Assembly (NCBI GenBank): GCA_020912385.1
Contig: CP087209.1
Coordinates: 2,666,001-2,730,000, forward strand
Origin: Neofusicoccum parvum
Taxonomy: Eukaryota; Ascomycota; Dothideomycetes; Botryosphaeriales; Botryosphaeriaceae
Reading direction: 5' to 3'
Length of the DNA: 64,000 bases
The notes beneath the pieces are model-generated. The model saw only the letters and a list, made by a program, of their open reading frames with translations, had not been told where the DNA came from and ran no database searches. How positions within the stretch are numbered: the stretch's first letter is position 1; every line of letters begins with the position of its first letter. Below are positions 23,815-34,787 of this stretch, piece by piece. The translations under genes were made by a program, and so were the position numbers.

Positions 23815-26176
23815 GCTTGTTCCTGTGTTGCGAATATGTGCAGCGTGTGGAGCGCACGATGAAGATGGCGATCAACGTGCGGAATTTGTTGGGCTTAGAA
23901 AATCGACTGAAGGGCGGACGGCGCGGCTCCAAGGGACATTCCTCGCGTAGTGTCGCGTAGTGTATAGGATCGGTGGCGGGGTGAGCTGGAGCGAGCTGGA
24001 GGGCTGATGGTGGCCAGAGCAGCCAGTTGCGGCAGTCAGCAGGCGCCCCGGGGATTTGTGGCGCGCCGGCGGGAGCTGGATCGGGGAGACGGTGAGCTGG
24101 AGGCCGCGAGGGCAGGAACAGCGCAACTAAGAAGACGTGGACGGGCGCGGGCTGGACGCATCCCTCGCGCTGACGGGGACAGAGGGGGTCAAATGTCAAG
24201 TCGCGCGCAGCCACAGAAAAGCAAGCTGGGCGGACGGCGCTGCACATGCAATGCAGAAGCAGAAGCAACGACGGGCGGCGGCCGACGGGGGCACACGACC
24301 TGGACGCACACGCATTCCTGCTCCTCCTCCAGACGCCGGACCCTGGCCCTGGCCGCGCACATCGCTAAACACTCTCGGCTGGGCGCATCGCGAGCATACC
24401 GGTGCGGAAAGGCTCGCCCGTGCTATCGGCGGACGTGGAGGGATCAGGGCCGCTGCAGCGCCGCATCGCCCTCCCCGAGCCGGCGCCAAGCCCGGCCAGA
24501 TAAGGCCCCGCGACGCCAATAGACGGCCATATGAATATCGCTGAGTCGATAGCAGCACCCGCAATATGGGCCGCAATGCCCCCTCCGCCGTGCGATTCGT
24601 GGCCGCGAGACGCCGCGGCAGGGGCAGCGTGGGCGCTGCCGTCGAACACGCGATCTCCAGACAGCCGCGCAGCGCAACATGCCGCGACGTGTGCGCCCGC
24701 TGCCCCCGGCCAGAGCGGTCCCAAGCCAGCCAAGCTTCGACCGACGGCTGCTGCTTTCGTAAGGCTCGTCGCCTGTTTGGTGCTGCCCTGCGCGGCGCTT
24801 GCTGAAATTGCTCGGTGGCGCCCTCCATCTGCCCACCCCGGCGCCCCGCCGTTGTCCAATGCGCGATCGCAACAGCCGCCTGACGATGCCCGGCCAGCGC
24901 TGTGCCTGCGCTCCGCCGCCCTGCACTCCAGACGCGGGTATGACAAGCCGCGACAGGGCGCCCGCGCTGCGCTCTCGTTTGGGCCGCTGCGGCAGCGTGT
25001 TCTCACTCCGTAACGCGCGCAGCTGCCCGCCTGCCCGAGCGACCAAACGCCGCCGGCCCGCAACCCGTATCTCGCGCGTCACGCTGAGGTGACGTTCGAA
25101 TTTCGGAGATGGACCCGGATGCTCTCTGAATAATACCCTTGGGGGCCCGCGCCACAAATAGATGCCCACCCTGCGCCCTGCCGACAGGGGCGCTCTCCCC
25201 AAAAATAGGGCCTATCCGTCGCGCTGCCGCCTGCGCCCCACGACCCCCGCGCAACCGCAGCTGGGAGATAGATAATGGCAGCACGGCAGTAGTGGTGCGC
25301 GGCGCTGCAGGCCAGCCGCATGCTGCAAGCCGCGCCGATGCGCTCTCGATCGAGGGGCTGCGATCGTTTGGCTGTCGTGAACGGCTGGAAAAGCTCCCAG
25401 GCCCGGGAAGAAGAGAAACGTCGCACAAACAGCCCCGGCCGCCGTGGACAACTGGCGGCTGATTCGTCCGTGCCGTGCAGAGCAGCGTTTCAACATCTGC
25501 CATTCGCCTGCACGCGCGGGAGCACAAAACGCCTCACCGACCTTTACTCCACATGCCGTTAGCAATCACGGTTCCGAGTTGATTGACCCCCATCGTCATT
25601 ATACATCTTTTATTGCGGCTCTTCAGCACGATCGGTTCTCTATATTGCGGTCAGTATAGATCCGCTGTTGGTCCGCGTCCAGCGCTTCCATTACAACAGC
25701 AGCACCAGCACAGATCAAATCCTACGGCAGGGACCGGTCAAGCCTTGCGGCTGCTTACCGGGCACAAGGCCTGCGGTGGCACGTCCAAGGGAGGCTGCTG
25801 CGGATGTCACGGTGCTAACGCGGAGAAGACCAAGGAGATTTGTCCTCGGGGCACGCGGATTGGATCTGAAAGAGCTTGGGGTGCAGCAGGAAAGAAAGGA
25901 CCTGTGCGTCTGTGGAGTCCTCAACGTCCTCTCCTGCGAGGAAAATCTTTTCAACGTGGTGTCGCAGACTCCGCAATCATCTGACATGCAGCCGTCGACG
26001 CAGGAGGCCATTTGCTCCCTGCGCCACCTTCCCAAGACCTCCTTTTGCCACCAGGCTTCCTTCGAGACAAATGACTCCCAGGTTTTGTTGAAATTTCTGC
26101 CCCCGGCTTGCAGCTGATCGACATAAGACATCACCGTTCGATACGGGTCACGTATGTTGTCGAGAGAACAAGCTGT

Positions 26177-26274
26177 CTTCTTCGATCGTCGATTGGCGGG
26201 GCAAGTATCCTATAGTTTGAGACAGCGCATATTGTATCCGCAGTTCCGCTCGATGCCAGCATCTTTATAGGAGC
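26177..26274. repeat. Degenerate dispersed repeat, copy A
   Basis: About 98 bp matching copy B at 26814-26906. Both run from CTTCTT through GATTGG, a shared 16-base core GTTTGAGACAGCGCAT, then CCGCA, and end TATAGGAGC. Interior mismatches show age. No coding content or terminal repeats were seen. Confidence 0.7.
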
Positions 26275-26533
26275 GGGCCGTCACACCGTGTGCCTCAGGT
26301 TGGCCTTAAAGAGACGTGCTGCAGCCGATGACTCGCGAACTGCTCTTGACAATCGCAACTGCGTAAGGAGCCGAAGTATTCGTCCGGGTTGACGATTCTC
26401 CCTGTTAACCCTGTTCATATGATGGCTGCTCGGCCTTGCGACAGGACTAATCCAACCCAAAGGCATGCCTAACTACGGGATTGGAGCATTCCCCCGGATG
26501 CAAACGTTAGCCGGACCATGCGCCAAAGCTATC

Positions 26534-26560
26534 GGGAGTCGAGCGAATGGTTCGACTCCC
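26534..26560. repeat. Perfect 9-bp inverted repeat (hairpin)
   Basis: The arms GGGAGTCGA and TCGACTCCC flank a 9-base loop. The second arm resembles a tRNA T-arm, but no tRNA can be folded around it. It sits between the two copies of the degenerate repeat. Confidence 0.5.
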
Positions 26561-26757
26561 TACGTAGTGGTAGATGTAGAAAGCAGTACCGCGCCAGCCG
26601 TCGGCTGCAGCACCCCAATGTATCGCCAAGTGCGATTTTGGACTAACTCAAGACTCTATGCTCTTGTCACAGTATAGGCTTTCATTGGCCGTCGCTCAGG
26701 GCAGCATCGCCTTCTGCGACACTTCTTCACCCTGGCCGCCGGCTACACGGCCCGTCC

Positions 26758-26809
26758 CTTGAGACAGTATCGTTCGATGTGGGGCATAGGCATTCATGAA
26801 GGAGCGGAG
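26758..26809. repeat. Partial third copy of the dispersed repeat
   Basis: This stretch starts TTGAGACAG, contains TTCGATG and ends GGAGCGGA, in the same order and similar spacing as the right half of copy A. It is directly followed by copy B. Confidence 0.4.
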
Positions 26810-26813
26810 ATAT

Positions 26814-26906
26814 CTTCTTTTTGAGATTGCCGATTGGAAGGTGCAATCCGTCTATGGTTTGAGACAGCGCATATATCCGCATCATTTCCAACAGTCTTAT
26901 AGGAGC
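26814..26906. repeat. Degenerate dispersed repeat, copy B
   Basis: About 93 bp, direct orientation to copy A roughly 640 bp away, sharing the GTTTGAGACAGCGCAT core and the TATAGGAGC end. Probably a remnant of an old mobile element; class unknown. Confidence 0.7.
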
Positions 26907-27313
26907 ATGTCGTGTTTAGCAAGTACCAAAGCTAATGTATAATTCAGGTGGGCTGAAAATCTTATTTCACATCTTATGACCTGACGGGAAGACCCGGCGG
27001 GCGGATGTGCAATCAAACCTTCGTGGATCTTAACCTTCTTCACTTTGTTGACTCGCAAACACGAAGGCGCTATCCGCTAGTACTTAGCACCCGAGCTGCT
27101 ACTAGGATTTCGCCTTGCAAGCTGAACAGCTTTCTAATTCGGGATATCTGCGTAACTCTTTCAGAAGTCTTCATCTCCACAGGAGCCAATAGCAGAGCGT
27201 GCAATTCTTGATACAAAAAATAATACAACCGCAAATCCAAATGTGAGCATATTTTATCCTTGATCCATTATTTTCCATTTCTTTTCTCCTTTTCTTCTTT
27301 CGTTCGCTGCAGC

Positions 27314-29022
27314 CTACTCCTCTTCGACATATCCGATTGGCTGCCCGACCTTCAGCTTCTGGCCCTTCTCAATGTTCCACTTCCAGCCTCCCTTGACGCC
27401 GGTGAAGCCCTCATCAAGGCTGGACTTCCTTTGCGCCTTCGGCGCTTCGAAGACGAGCACGATCGTGCTACCAAGCTGGAAGCCGCCCATCTCCTCTCCC
27501 TTCTTCAAGGCATGTCCACCTAGCACGTTGCTGGCGGCGTCGTAAGTCGCCTCTGCGTAGCCCGAGTACGGCTCGCCGCGCTTCTGGGCCTCTTCCGCGG
27601 CGCGGTCAGCAGCCGTGTCTGTGGTCAGACTATTGGTGCGCAGCTCGCGATCGAAATTGATGACAATGGAGCCAACGTTGGTGGCGCCGACAGGGATGTA
27701 CGAGAAGAAGCCCCAGCGCCAACGGCCGAGAAGAACGACGCGCTCGTTAAGCGTGAAAAGGCCAGGTAGCGTGCGCACGAGGTAGGGAGAAACGCTGTAG
27801 AGCTCGCCCGCGAAGTGACGCCGAGACTCGGCTACCCAGCTGACAGGAGAGTGAAACCTATGGTAGTCGCCTGGAGCGAGGTAGACCACGCAGTAGTACA
27901 GGGCCGTAGGCTTTTGCGTGGTCATAGGGCTCCACCAAGGCCGTTGACCCAACTCAAGGTCTGCTCGGACTTCGGCCTCGGTAGTAGCACTAGCCGGAGT
28001 AGACTGATCAGACACCTCGCCCCTCTTGCCCTTTTGTGGACCTGAGAAGAGGTTTGGAAGCGTGTAAGATATTCCGTTGACTTGGGCAAATTCCTCATCA
28101 GCCTTGATGATTTCTTCGTCCCCCTCAACGCCTCGATCAGGACTCGGTTGAGGCGAGGACGGGGAAGAGGAAATATTTGACCCGGCGTCAGAATTGCGTC
28201 TACTGGGAGGGTTGCTTCCCAGGAGAGCATCCAAACTGTACGTCACACCCTTGACCTGCTCAACCTCGCCGTTGTCGATAGTTCCAAACTGGACCACTTT
28301 ACCATCCGCAGGAGACACGATAGCATTTGGATTGGGATCAATCGTTCTCGCGCCGGGCTTAAGCGTGCGGTAGAAAAACTTGGCCAGGTTCGGATACTTG
28401 TGCAGATCCTGCTCCTCCATCTCATCGAGGTTGACGCCGAAGATGAACGAGTAGAGCCTGAAGCCGGGGACACGTAGATAGTACGGGATTTCTAGCTCGT
28501 TGAAGCGGCCCCAGAGGCGCGAGAGAGCCTTCAACGGCAAGGTAGACATGACCTGGACTTGCCTATCCGCTGTCAGCGCAATGCCGGAGGCGAGTGAAGT
28601 CAGAAATACCAAGGACCACTTGGCCGAACCCTCTTCCTCCGCGGCGGCCTTTCTCCATCGCCATTCTCAATGCTTGCATACGAACCGTTCTCGTCGTCCT
28701 GCTTGGCCTTCGCATCCCGCTGGATGCGGTAGAACTGGAAAGCGCCCAAGAAGCCGACGCCGAGAGCGATGGGAATGGGCTTCCATTCGATCTTTGTATT
28801 TCTGAGAGCCTCGCTCAACCTCGCGCGGAACGACTCCTTCCTGTGATTCTGGCCGGACTCCAGCCGACGCGCGGAGACGGTAAAGTTCCTGTGCTGCGAA
28901 CCGGGGCGGGAGTGGCGTGCAGCCGGGCACGGCGCAAAGGCGTGCGGGCGCAGCGGGCGGGAGCGCAGAGCTCGGTGGAGACGGCGGGAGGGCCGGGCGA
29001 GCCCTGTCCCAGGAGACGCCAT
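27314..29022 (-). CDS. PSD1: Phosphatidylserine decarboxylase, mitochondrial
   Basis: Two exons, 28610-29022 and 27314-28562, give 553 residues. The join reads PSGPW|QVQVMSTLPLKA. The N-terminus is Arg/Ala/Ser-rich without acids, a mitochondrial presequence, followed by a membrane span (PIPIALGVGFLGAFQFYRI). Family signatures are YPNLAKFFYRTLKPGARTI, VSPADGKVVQFG, FHSPVSWV, and the self-cleavage motif LGST with Ser503 as the future pyruvoyl residue. Known reaction: phosphatidylserine to phosphatidylethanolamine plus CO2 at the inner mitochondrial membrane; the precursor cuts itself at GS into alpha and beta chains. A low-complexity Ser/Pro insert (about residues 290-360) lies inside the catalytic domain. 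The gene is divergent from the HERP-like gene. Confidence 0.95.
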
Positions 29023-29430
29023 CTTATCGCGGCATGTGGTGGGGAGCAATTGGGCGGTGGTTCGAGGCGTGGACGGAGGTGAAAGCGCGCAGGCGGCGAT
29101 GACGCTGCGGCCCGCTGCGCCGGGAAATCGGGGGTGAGCTCTCGCTCTCGGCTGCGCTGTGCGACCTGCAGTGGCAGCTCACGGTGATCTACGTTGCGTT
29201 TCTGGCACCTTCGCCCAGAACACCACCTCCGATCTGGCCTCACGCTCCAGTGCTCGCCCCAGATGCTGTCCGCCAGGCCCTCCGGCTTCTGACCACCCGC
29301 GCGACCAGACTCCGCGCGAGAGCGCTCAGGCTCCACGCCGTCCCGACTGCCGTCCCGGAGCTCTGCGCCAGCGCCGCCGCAAACAAACGCTCGCCGCACC
29401 CGCCGCACCCCGGCTTCCTGAAACCTCGCT
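29023..29430. promoter_or_regulatory. Shared divergent promoter, PSD1 / HERP-like
   Basis: The 408 bp separate the two ATGs and must hold both promoters. GC-rich, no clear TATA box. Confidence 0.45.
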
Positions 29431-32008
29431 ATGGCAACCCCAACTGTCGACGTGCGCGTGCTGTCGCCCTCGCCCGAGGCCGACGGCGGCATCAACTTCG
29501 CTGCACTGCCCGCTTCGACGACCATCGCAGAGCTCAAGGCCAAGATCAAAGATGCGCTGCCGTCCCATCCCGCCCCGGATCGCATGCGCATCATCTACCT
29601 AGGCAGGGTGGTGATGAACGACGCGACGCTAGGCACGGTCTTTGGGCCCAGTGAGGTTTGTGCCTCTGGATTGCAATTTGGTTCTCGCTGGCGCTGACGT
29701 GACGTAGATCCAGCAGGGACGAGTGTACAACCTCCACATGGTCCTTAGTGAAGCCCCCACCGCGCGATCCTCCACTGCTCCGCCTACCAACCCATTCCGT
29801 GCTGCAGCTCCGCCGAGCAACCTACCGTTTGCCCGTGCTGCAGCCCCCAATCGCCCGCAATCCCAGCCACCGCGTGTTGACCGTGCCCCAGCGCCGGGCA
29901 TCCCACCATTTGCCGCTCCCAATGTACAGCCAGGAGTGCCCATCACAGGACCCGCCTTCATGGAGCAAATGAACCTCGCACACCAAGCTGCCATGCGCCA
30001 AATGCAACAGATGCAAATGAACTTTAACCAGAGAAGGGCTCCTGAGGGAACGCAGCCCGCTGACAACAATGGTCAAGCTCCTGGTGGACATTCCCGATCC
30101 GCATCCCAGCCAAACCCACAGCAATCACAAGCACCGCCGAGCCGGGTCACAATTACTCAAGGTGGGATTGGACCGAATGGAGAGCGCTGGAGTTTCTCGG
30201 TGAACAACGGCGCTGTGGTGCTCCCTCAGCAACAGCCTGCTCTAGGGCTTCCTCAACTTCCCATGGTTTTCGATCCTCGGCCCCCGATTAGACTTGTCGA
30301 TCCAATGGGCGGAATGGATGCTCAGAGAATGCTGGACCAGGTACACACCAATTTGGAGGCAGCTCAGCAGCAAGTGAGCGTCATCAACAATCTCCTTGCT
30401 CCACCGAACGTTTCCAGAGAAGAGGTGTGGCGCATGCCCCCAGCGCAGTTCCAGCGTGCTGCAATTGAGATTGAACGCCTGAACATCTATCTCAGCACCA
30501 TGGACCAGCTGCTGCATTCGCTTGTCATCAACCCGCTCTACTCCAGAAATCGCGAGCTTGTCTCATTGCAAATGGATAATGAGAGCATGCGCAATGCTAC
30601 TCGCCGCCTCATACGTACGCTTGGCGATCATATTACAGCGAGAAGACAAGAGACTCAGAGCACAAGGGACGCTCCGGGTCTATCAATCGCTTCCCAGATA
30701 GCCAATGCTCCGACTCTTAATCCTCCACCGGTAGCATCTGGCGGCACCAGGACGGAAGGAACCCCCAGAAATACCAGTGCTAACAACATTTACCTGCTTT
30801 CTTCCCCTAACGGACCCCACGCAATTCTGTACTCACCGGAGGGAACTTTCGCCACGCCCGGTTCGTCTAGCTTTGGTGATGCGTTCACGCAAAACCTAGC
30901 ATATCAGCGCGCCCTCAGCGATGTTGCTCATCTAATGGCCCCTACTCGCGCGAGTCTTACAGATAGGCAGCTGCCTCCACTCCCACCGCAGCAAAACGCT
31001 GCTGCCCCGGGTCTGCAGGAAAACTTGTTTCCGCCCCCTGGCGAAGCCGTACGAGAGAACCAACCCCAGAATCCCGTACAAAATCCACTGCTTGTGGGAG
31101 TCCAGCCTCAAATACAACAGCAAATACTCCAACAGCAGCAGGAGGCAAATCAACTGCCCATAGCTGCCATTGCAACACACTTCTGGCTCCTGATTCGCAT
31201 CTTCGGCATGCTCTGGTTCTTCAGCGGCGCCGGTTGGCAACGCACGCTCATGCTCTCCCTCTGCGGTGTGGCAATCTACATCTTCCAAGCCGGCATCCTG
31301 GGCGACCGCGTGCTTGGCAACCGCTGGGACCGCGTGCGCCACTACTTCGAGAACCTGGTGGGCATCCCGCACCAGCAGCCGGCCCAACAGCAACGTCCCG
31401 CCCGGCAAGCCCAGGCCAACGACGCGAACAATAACAACAACGGCGCCGTCGATATTGGCCCTCCAGGCCGTCGTGGCAGGAGAAGGGATCCCTCGCCGGA
31501 AGAGGTGGCCCAACGATTGCTGCGCGAGCGCGAGCAGCAGCAGCGGACTTGGCTGCGGGAGAGGGTCCGTGGGGTCGAGCGGTCGGTGGCGCTGTTCGTG
31601 GCCAGCCTGTGGCCCGGCCTAGGCGAGAGGATGGTCGCGGCGCGAGAGGAGGCAGAGGCGCAGGCGAGGAGGGATGCGCAGGACAGGGAGGAGGAGGAGC
31701 GACGTGCGGAAGCGGAAGCGGAGGCTCAGGCTCAGGCTCAAGAGCAAGCCCGAGTGCAGGAAGCGGGGGCCGGTGAGGGCGAAAACGAAGTCGCGGCGAA
31801 TGGCACCGTGGAGAACCGGGGTGGCTCCGGAAATGACTCTCCAACGGCTGCTGTGGAGGAGGATAAGGTGGATAAGGGCAAGGGGAGATTTGTCGATGCA
31901 GGAGAGGCGAGCTCGTCGTCTGTTGCTACTGCTGGCGCAAGCGAAGGCGATACTGGCCCAGCAGAGGCGACGCAGCGGACGGGTTGGTCCTTTGACGAGG
32001 TGGACTAG
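29431..32008 (+). CDS. HERP-like ER membrane protein with ubiquitin-like domain
   Basis: Two exons, 29431-29655 and 29708-32008, give 841 residues. The join is FGPSE|IQQGRVYNLH. Residues 5-85 form a ubiquitin-like fold (TTIAELKAKIKDALPSHPAP, RMRIIYLGRV). A long Pro/Gln/Ala-rich region follows. Near residues 565-605 is a conserved hydrophobic pair (HFWLLIRIFGMLWFFSGAGW, then MLSLCGVAIYIFQAG), the same order as in human HERPUD1. The C-terminus has a highly charged Glu/Ala/Arg helix (about 690-760) and a Ser/Thr-rich tail. Inferred role: ER-associated degradation, as a scaffold for a Hrd1-type ubiquitin ligase. The Dsc3 family also has a UBL plus membrane spans, but its DUF2407 layout is different. 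Confidence 0.78.
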
Positions 32009-32418
32009 CTGCAGCTAGTTTCCTATCTCCCTAGGGATCAGTTTCTCATTTTGCGGATTATGGCATCACGGAGGCACAGCGACGGCGTTTAATGGGTGAT
32101 AAATGGTTTGAGGGCTTTTCTCTTCCCTCAGTGATAGTTCCTTGTTTGTTATTCTTTTCCCTCCACAGCTAGCCTTTGAATGGTTCTTTTCATCGAGTGA
32201 GCACGGTTTAATCCCACCCATCCAGCTTTCTTCCCTTCGCATTGCTTTGATCTAGCCCGATACCCTAACGCCCGAGTCTCCTCGTCATCGCTTCTGATCC
32301 TGAAAAAACAAAAAAGAAGATATTCAGACAGCTGACCGTTCGGCAAAGTGCATGCATCTCCTTTCCGTTATTTGTCCACTAAATTCTTCCTCCGCCTCAG
32401 AAACCCTTCGACGTTCCT
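32009..32418. other. Convergent intergenic region
   Basis: The 410 bp hold the two 3' UTRs. T-rich and A-rich tracts near 32140-32330 could serve as polyadenylation signals. Confidence 0.5.
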
Positions 32419-33989
32419 TCACACGTCTCCGAAGAAGATGACCTGAACGGTGGTGTCGTCGCGAACGTTCCTGCTGATGGGAGGATAGGCGGTCATGACG
32501 CCGCAGAACAGGTTCCTGCGGGCGCCCCCAAACGCGTTGCGGACGAGGTGGGTGGCGGCGTTGTCGTCCTCGACGACGAAGTGCTCCGGTGTGGCCCTCC
32601 ACTCAACGTACTTGCCCTCGTCCAGCCACCAGTCCTCCTTCTTGCCGGCCCGCTTCCCCGGCGCCGTCGCGGGGCCCCCGAGCCTGCCCGCCTTCTTGGC
32701 CTCGATCCACCGCGCCACGCACTCGACCGCGTCCTCGCTCGACACGTGGTCCCAGAAGCCGTCGCTCGCCATGATCAGGAAGTCGCCGCTGCCCTTTGCG
32801 CTCCCCAGCTGAACGGTCGTCTCCTCGATGACGGGCTCGGCCGTCAGGTACGGCGGCGTCTTCGCGTTCGGGCGCGGCCCCGTGCCCCAATACTTCTGCT
32901 GCGCTTCGGTGATCTCGCCCTCGCGCCACTTCCAGCGGTGGTCGCCGAAGGCGCGCGTCACGGCCAGCCCGAGCAGGCGGCCGCTCTCGCGGTTCAGGAT
33001 CTTCTCTTCCTCGCCGGGATGCTGGGCGGCCAGGCGTGCGTACTCGTCCGGGTTCTTGCCGGTCTGGTCGACGGAGAGCGGTTGTGCGGTGTAAGTGGAG
33101 GAGTCGGCGTTGAAGCGTCCAAGGACGGCGCGTGAGTCGCCGACGCAGGCGACGCGGAGGTAGGTGTTAGTGGGGTCGTAGAGGGCGAGCAAGGCGCAGG
33201 AACCGGCTATGGCGGGGCCAATGGCGGCGACGACGTTGGCTGAAGCGGGCTCAGCTTCAGGGTCGTTCATGGTCCGGAGGGCGGCGGCATTGATGGCATC
33301 GTCGACGGACAAGAACGCCTTCACGATGCTGGCGTTGACGTCTGCGGGGGCCGCGCCGGCGGCAAGCTGGTTCAGCTCGTCGGAGACAACGGGGACCAGA
33401 GCCTCTTTCAGGAGGGCTGAGGTCGGCCAGCCACTGGGACGGTGTCAGCATGCGGACTAACGGTGGTCGTTTGGGAAAGAAGATCTGCTTACGCGTGCCC
33501 GTCAAAGACGCCCCAGAACGCCCAGGGCTTGCCGCCCAGCCCCTCTTGGGTGCCGCACACGTACTCGTCTTCGACAGGGCTGTTGCTGGCGACACGGACG
33601 ACGTCGCAGCGGCCCCGCTGGCCGTTACCAAGCTCAAAGAGCTTGGACTTCTCCTCTTTCCGCAGGAGCTCGGTTGCGGCAGCGAGGTCGAGGGCCTTGA
33701 CCGGGCTGGTCATGCCCAGTGTGGGGTCCCCAGCCTCGCTCTTCTTGAGTGGTCGGATCTGTGGCAAGAGGATTGAAGTATCGCTGTTTCCAAGAGACTT
33801 CGAGGGGGATTGGAAGAGGTAGGCAGCTAAGCCTGTCGCGCCAGCTGCTCCACCTGCGAGAGCAGCCACGGGGCTGACACGCGCGTAGAGACGCCGCGCA
33901 GCTGGACGCGAGAAAGCGAGACGGCGGGCGGCATTGGAGTGCGGACTTACAGCTGCCAGAAGCTTCTTGAAGGGGGCGGAGAACGGCAT
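32419..33989 (-). CDS. Mitochondrial PP2C-type protein phosphatase
   Basis: Two exons, 33493-33989 and 32419-33433, give 503 residues. The join is FDGHA|GWPTSALL. The N-terminus (MPFSAPFKKLLAAVSPHSNA, then many Arg) is a mitochondrial presequence, followed by a short hydrophobic stretch (VAALAGGAAGATGLAAYLF). PP2C motifs are clear: WGVFDGHAG (metal-binding Asp163 and Gly164), ACVGDSRAVL, LAVTRAFGDHRWKW, FLIMASDGFWDHVS, and RDDTTVQVIFF at the end. This is the yeast Ptc5/human PDP1-like group, which dephosphorylates and activates the E1-alpha subunit of pyruvate dehydrogenase; Ptc6-like function is possible. The Mg/Mn ligands look intact. Confidence 0.9.
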
Positions 33990-34787
33990 CTTGACAGTGC
34001 CGTGCGGGGGTGCTGTGAGACTGGTGGTTGGTGGTCGACGCGGGCTTTATGGATATAGCGCGAGTCAGCCGGTAATGGGGCGAAGCGCGCCACACGAGTC
34101 ATGTGTCTGTGTCTACGGCGGCCGCAGAGGGCGGGATGCCTGGCACGCGATGCCGTCGACCACCATCGAGCATGCGTCCGAATCGCCTTGTCGTACAGTT
34201 CCAGGTGCTTTGCGTCTACCACGCAGACGAACAGCCCGCCTCCCTCAGCAGGACTCCATCGTGCTGTGGAGCAGCTGCTGCGTTTTCCAGCGCTTGCACG
34301 CCGGCCGGCGCTAACCTGCTGCAGGCGCTTCCCGTCCTTCTCTTTTCCTGCCTCCGCCTTCTCCATCTGCATCGTCCCAACTGGGAGCGGCGGCTAGCTC
34401 ACGCAACAGTGTAAAGGATCGAGCATAGACTTGCAATACGAACCGTGCCACCTGCGGAGACTGTGCAACAGCAGAGGAGCGAGCGCTTCGCTTATAATCA
34501 CCTCGCGACGATCCTGCCATGTGCTGTCCTGTCTATATATGGCTTCGCCAGCCTTGCCGCTTTGCCGCCCCGCATCGTACAGCGGTGACCGTGTCGCTTT
34601 GACTGCGCCACACAGATCTTATAATGAACGGCTCCTCCGCATGTGCATGCGCTCAGTACGCCTGATCTTTGTCACTACCAAACCACGCTCTGAATGTGGC
34701 CTGATGCACCCGTTTGCTACCCATTCGCTGAAATAATCCCAATCACCTGCTCCGACTTTCTTTTTCTCATATTATCATTTCCCCAGA
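33990..34787. other. Divergent intergenic region
   Basis: About 0.8 kb holding promoters of the PP2C gene and the membrane-protein gene. A TATATA stretch at about 34533 lies 250 bp before the plus-strand gene. Nothing else was seen. Confidence 0.45.

Larger units (their letters stand above)
23815..27313. other. Long gene-free interval
   Basis: About 3.5 kb. The part 23.9-25.5 kb is very GC-rich and open in many frames on both strands, none with a recognisable family. After about 26.1 kb the base composition falls and a degenerate repeat family appears. The last few hundred bases are the 3' UTR of the phosphatidylserine decarboxylase gene. Confidence 0.5.

Noticed and set aside
26521..26570. 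tRNA-like sequence GGTTCGACTCC
   Set aside because: The T-arm-like word belongs to a perfect 9-bp inverted repeat; no acceptor stem or D-arm can be formed around it.
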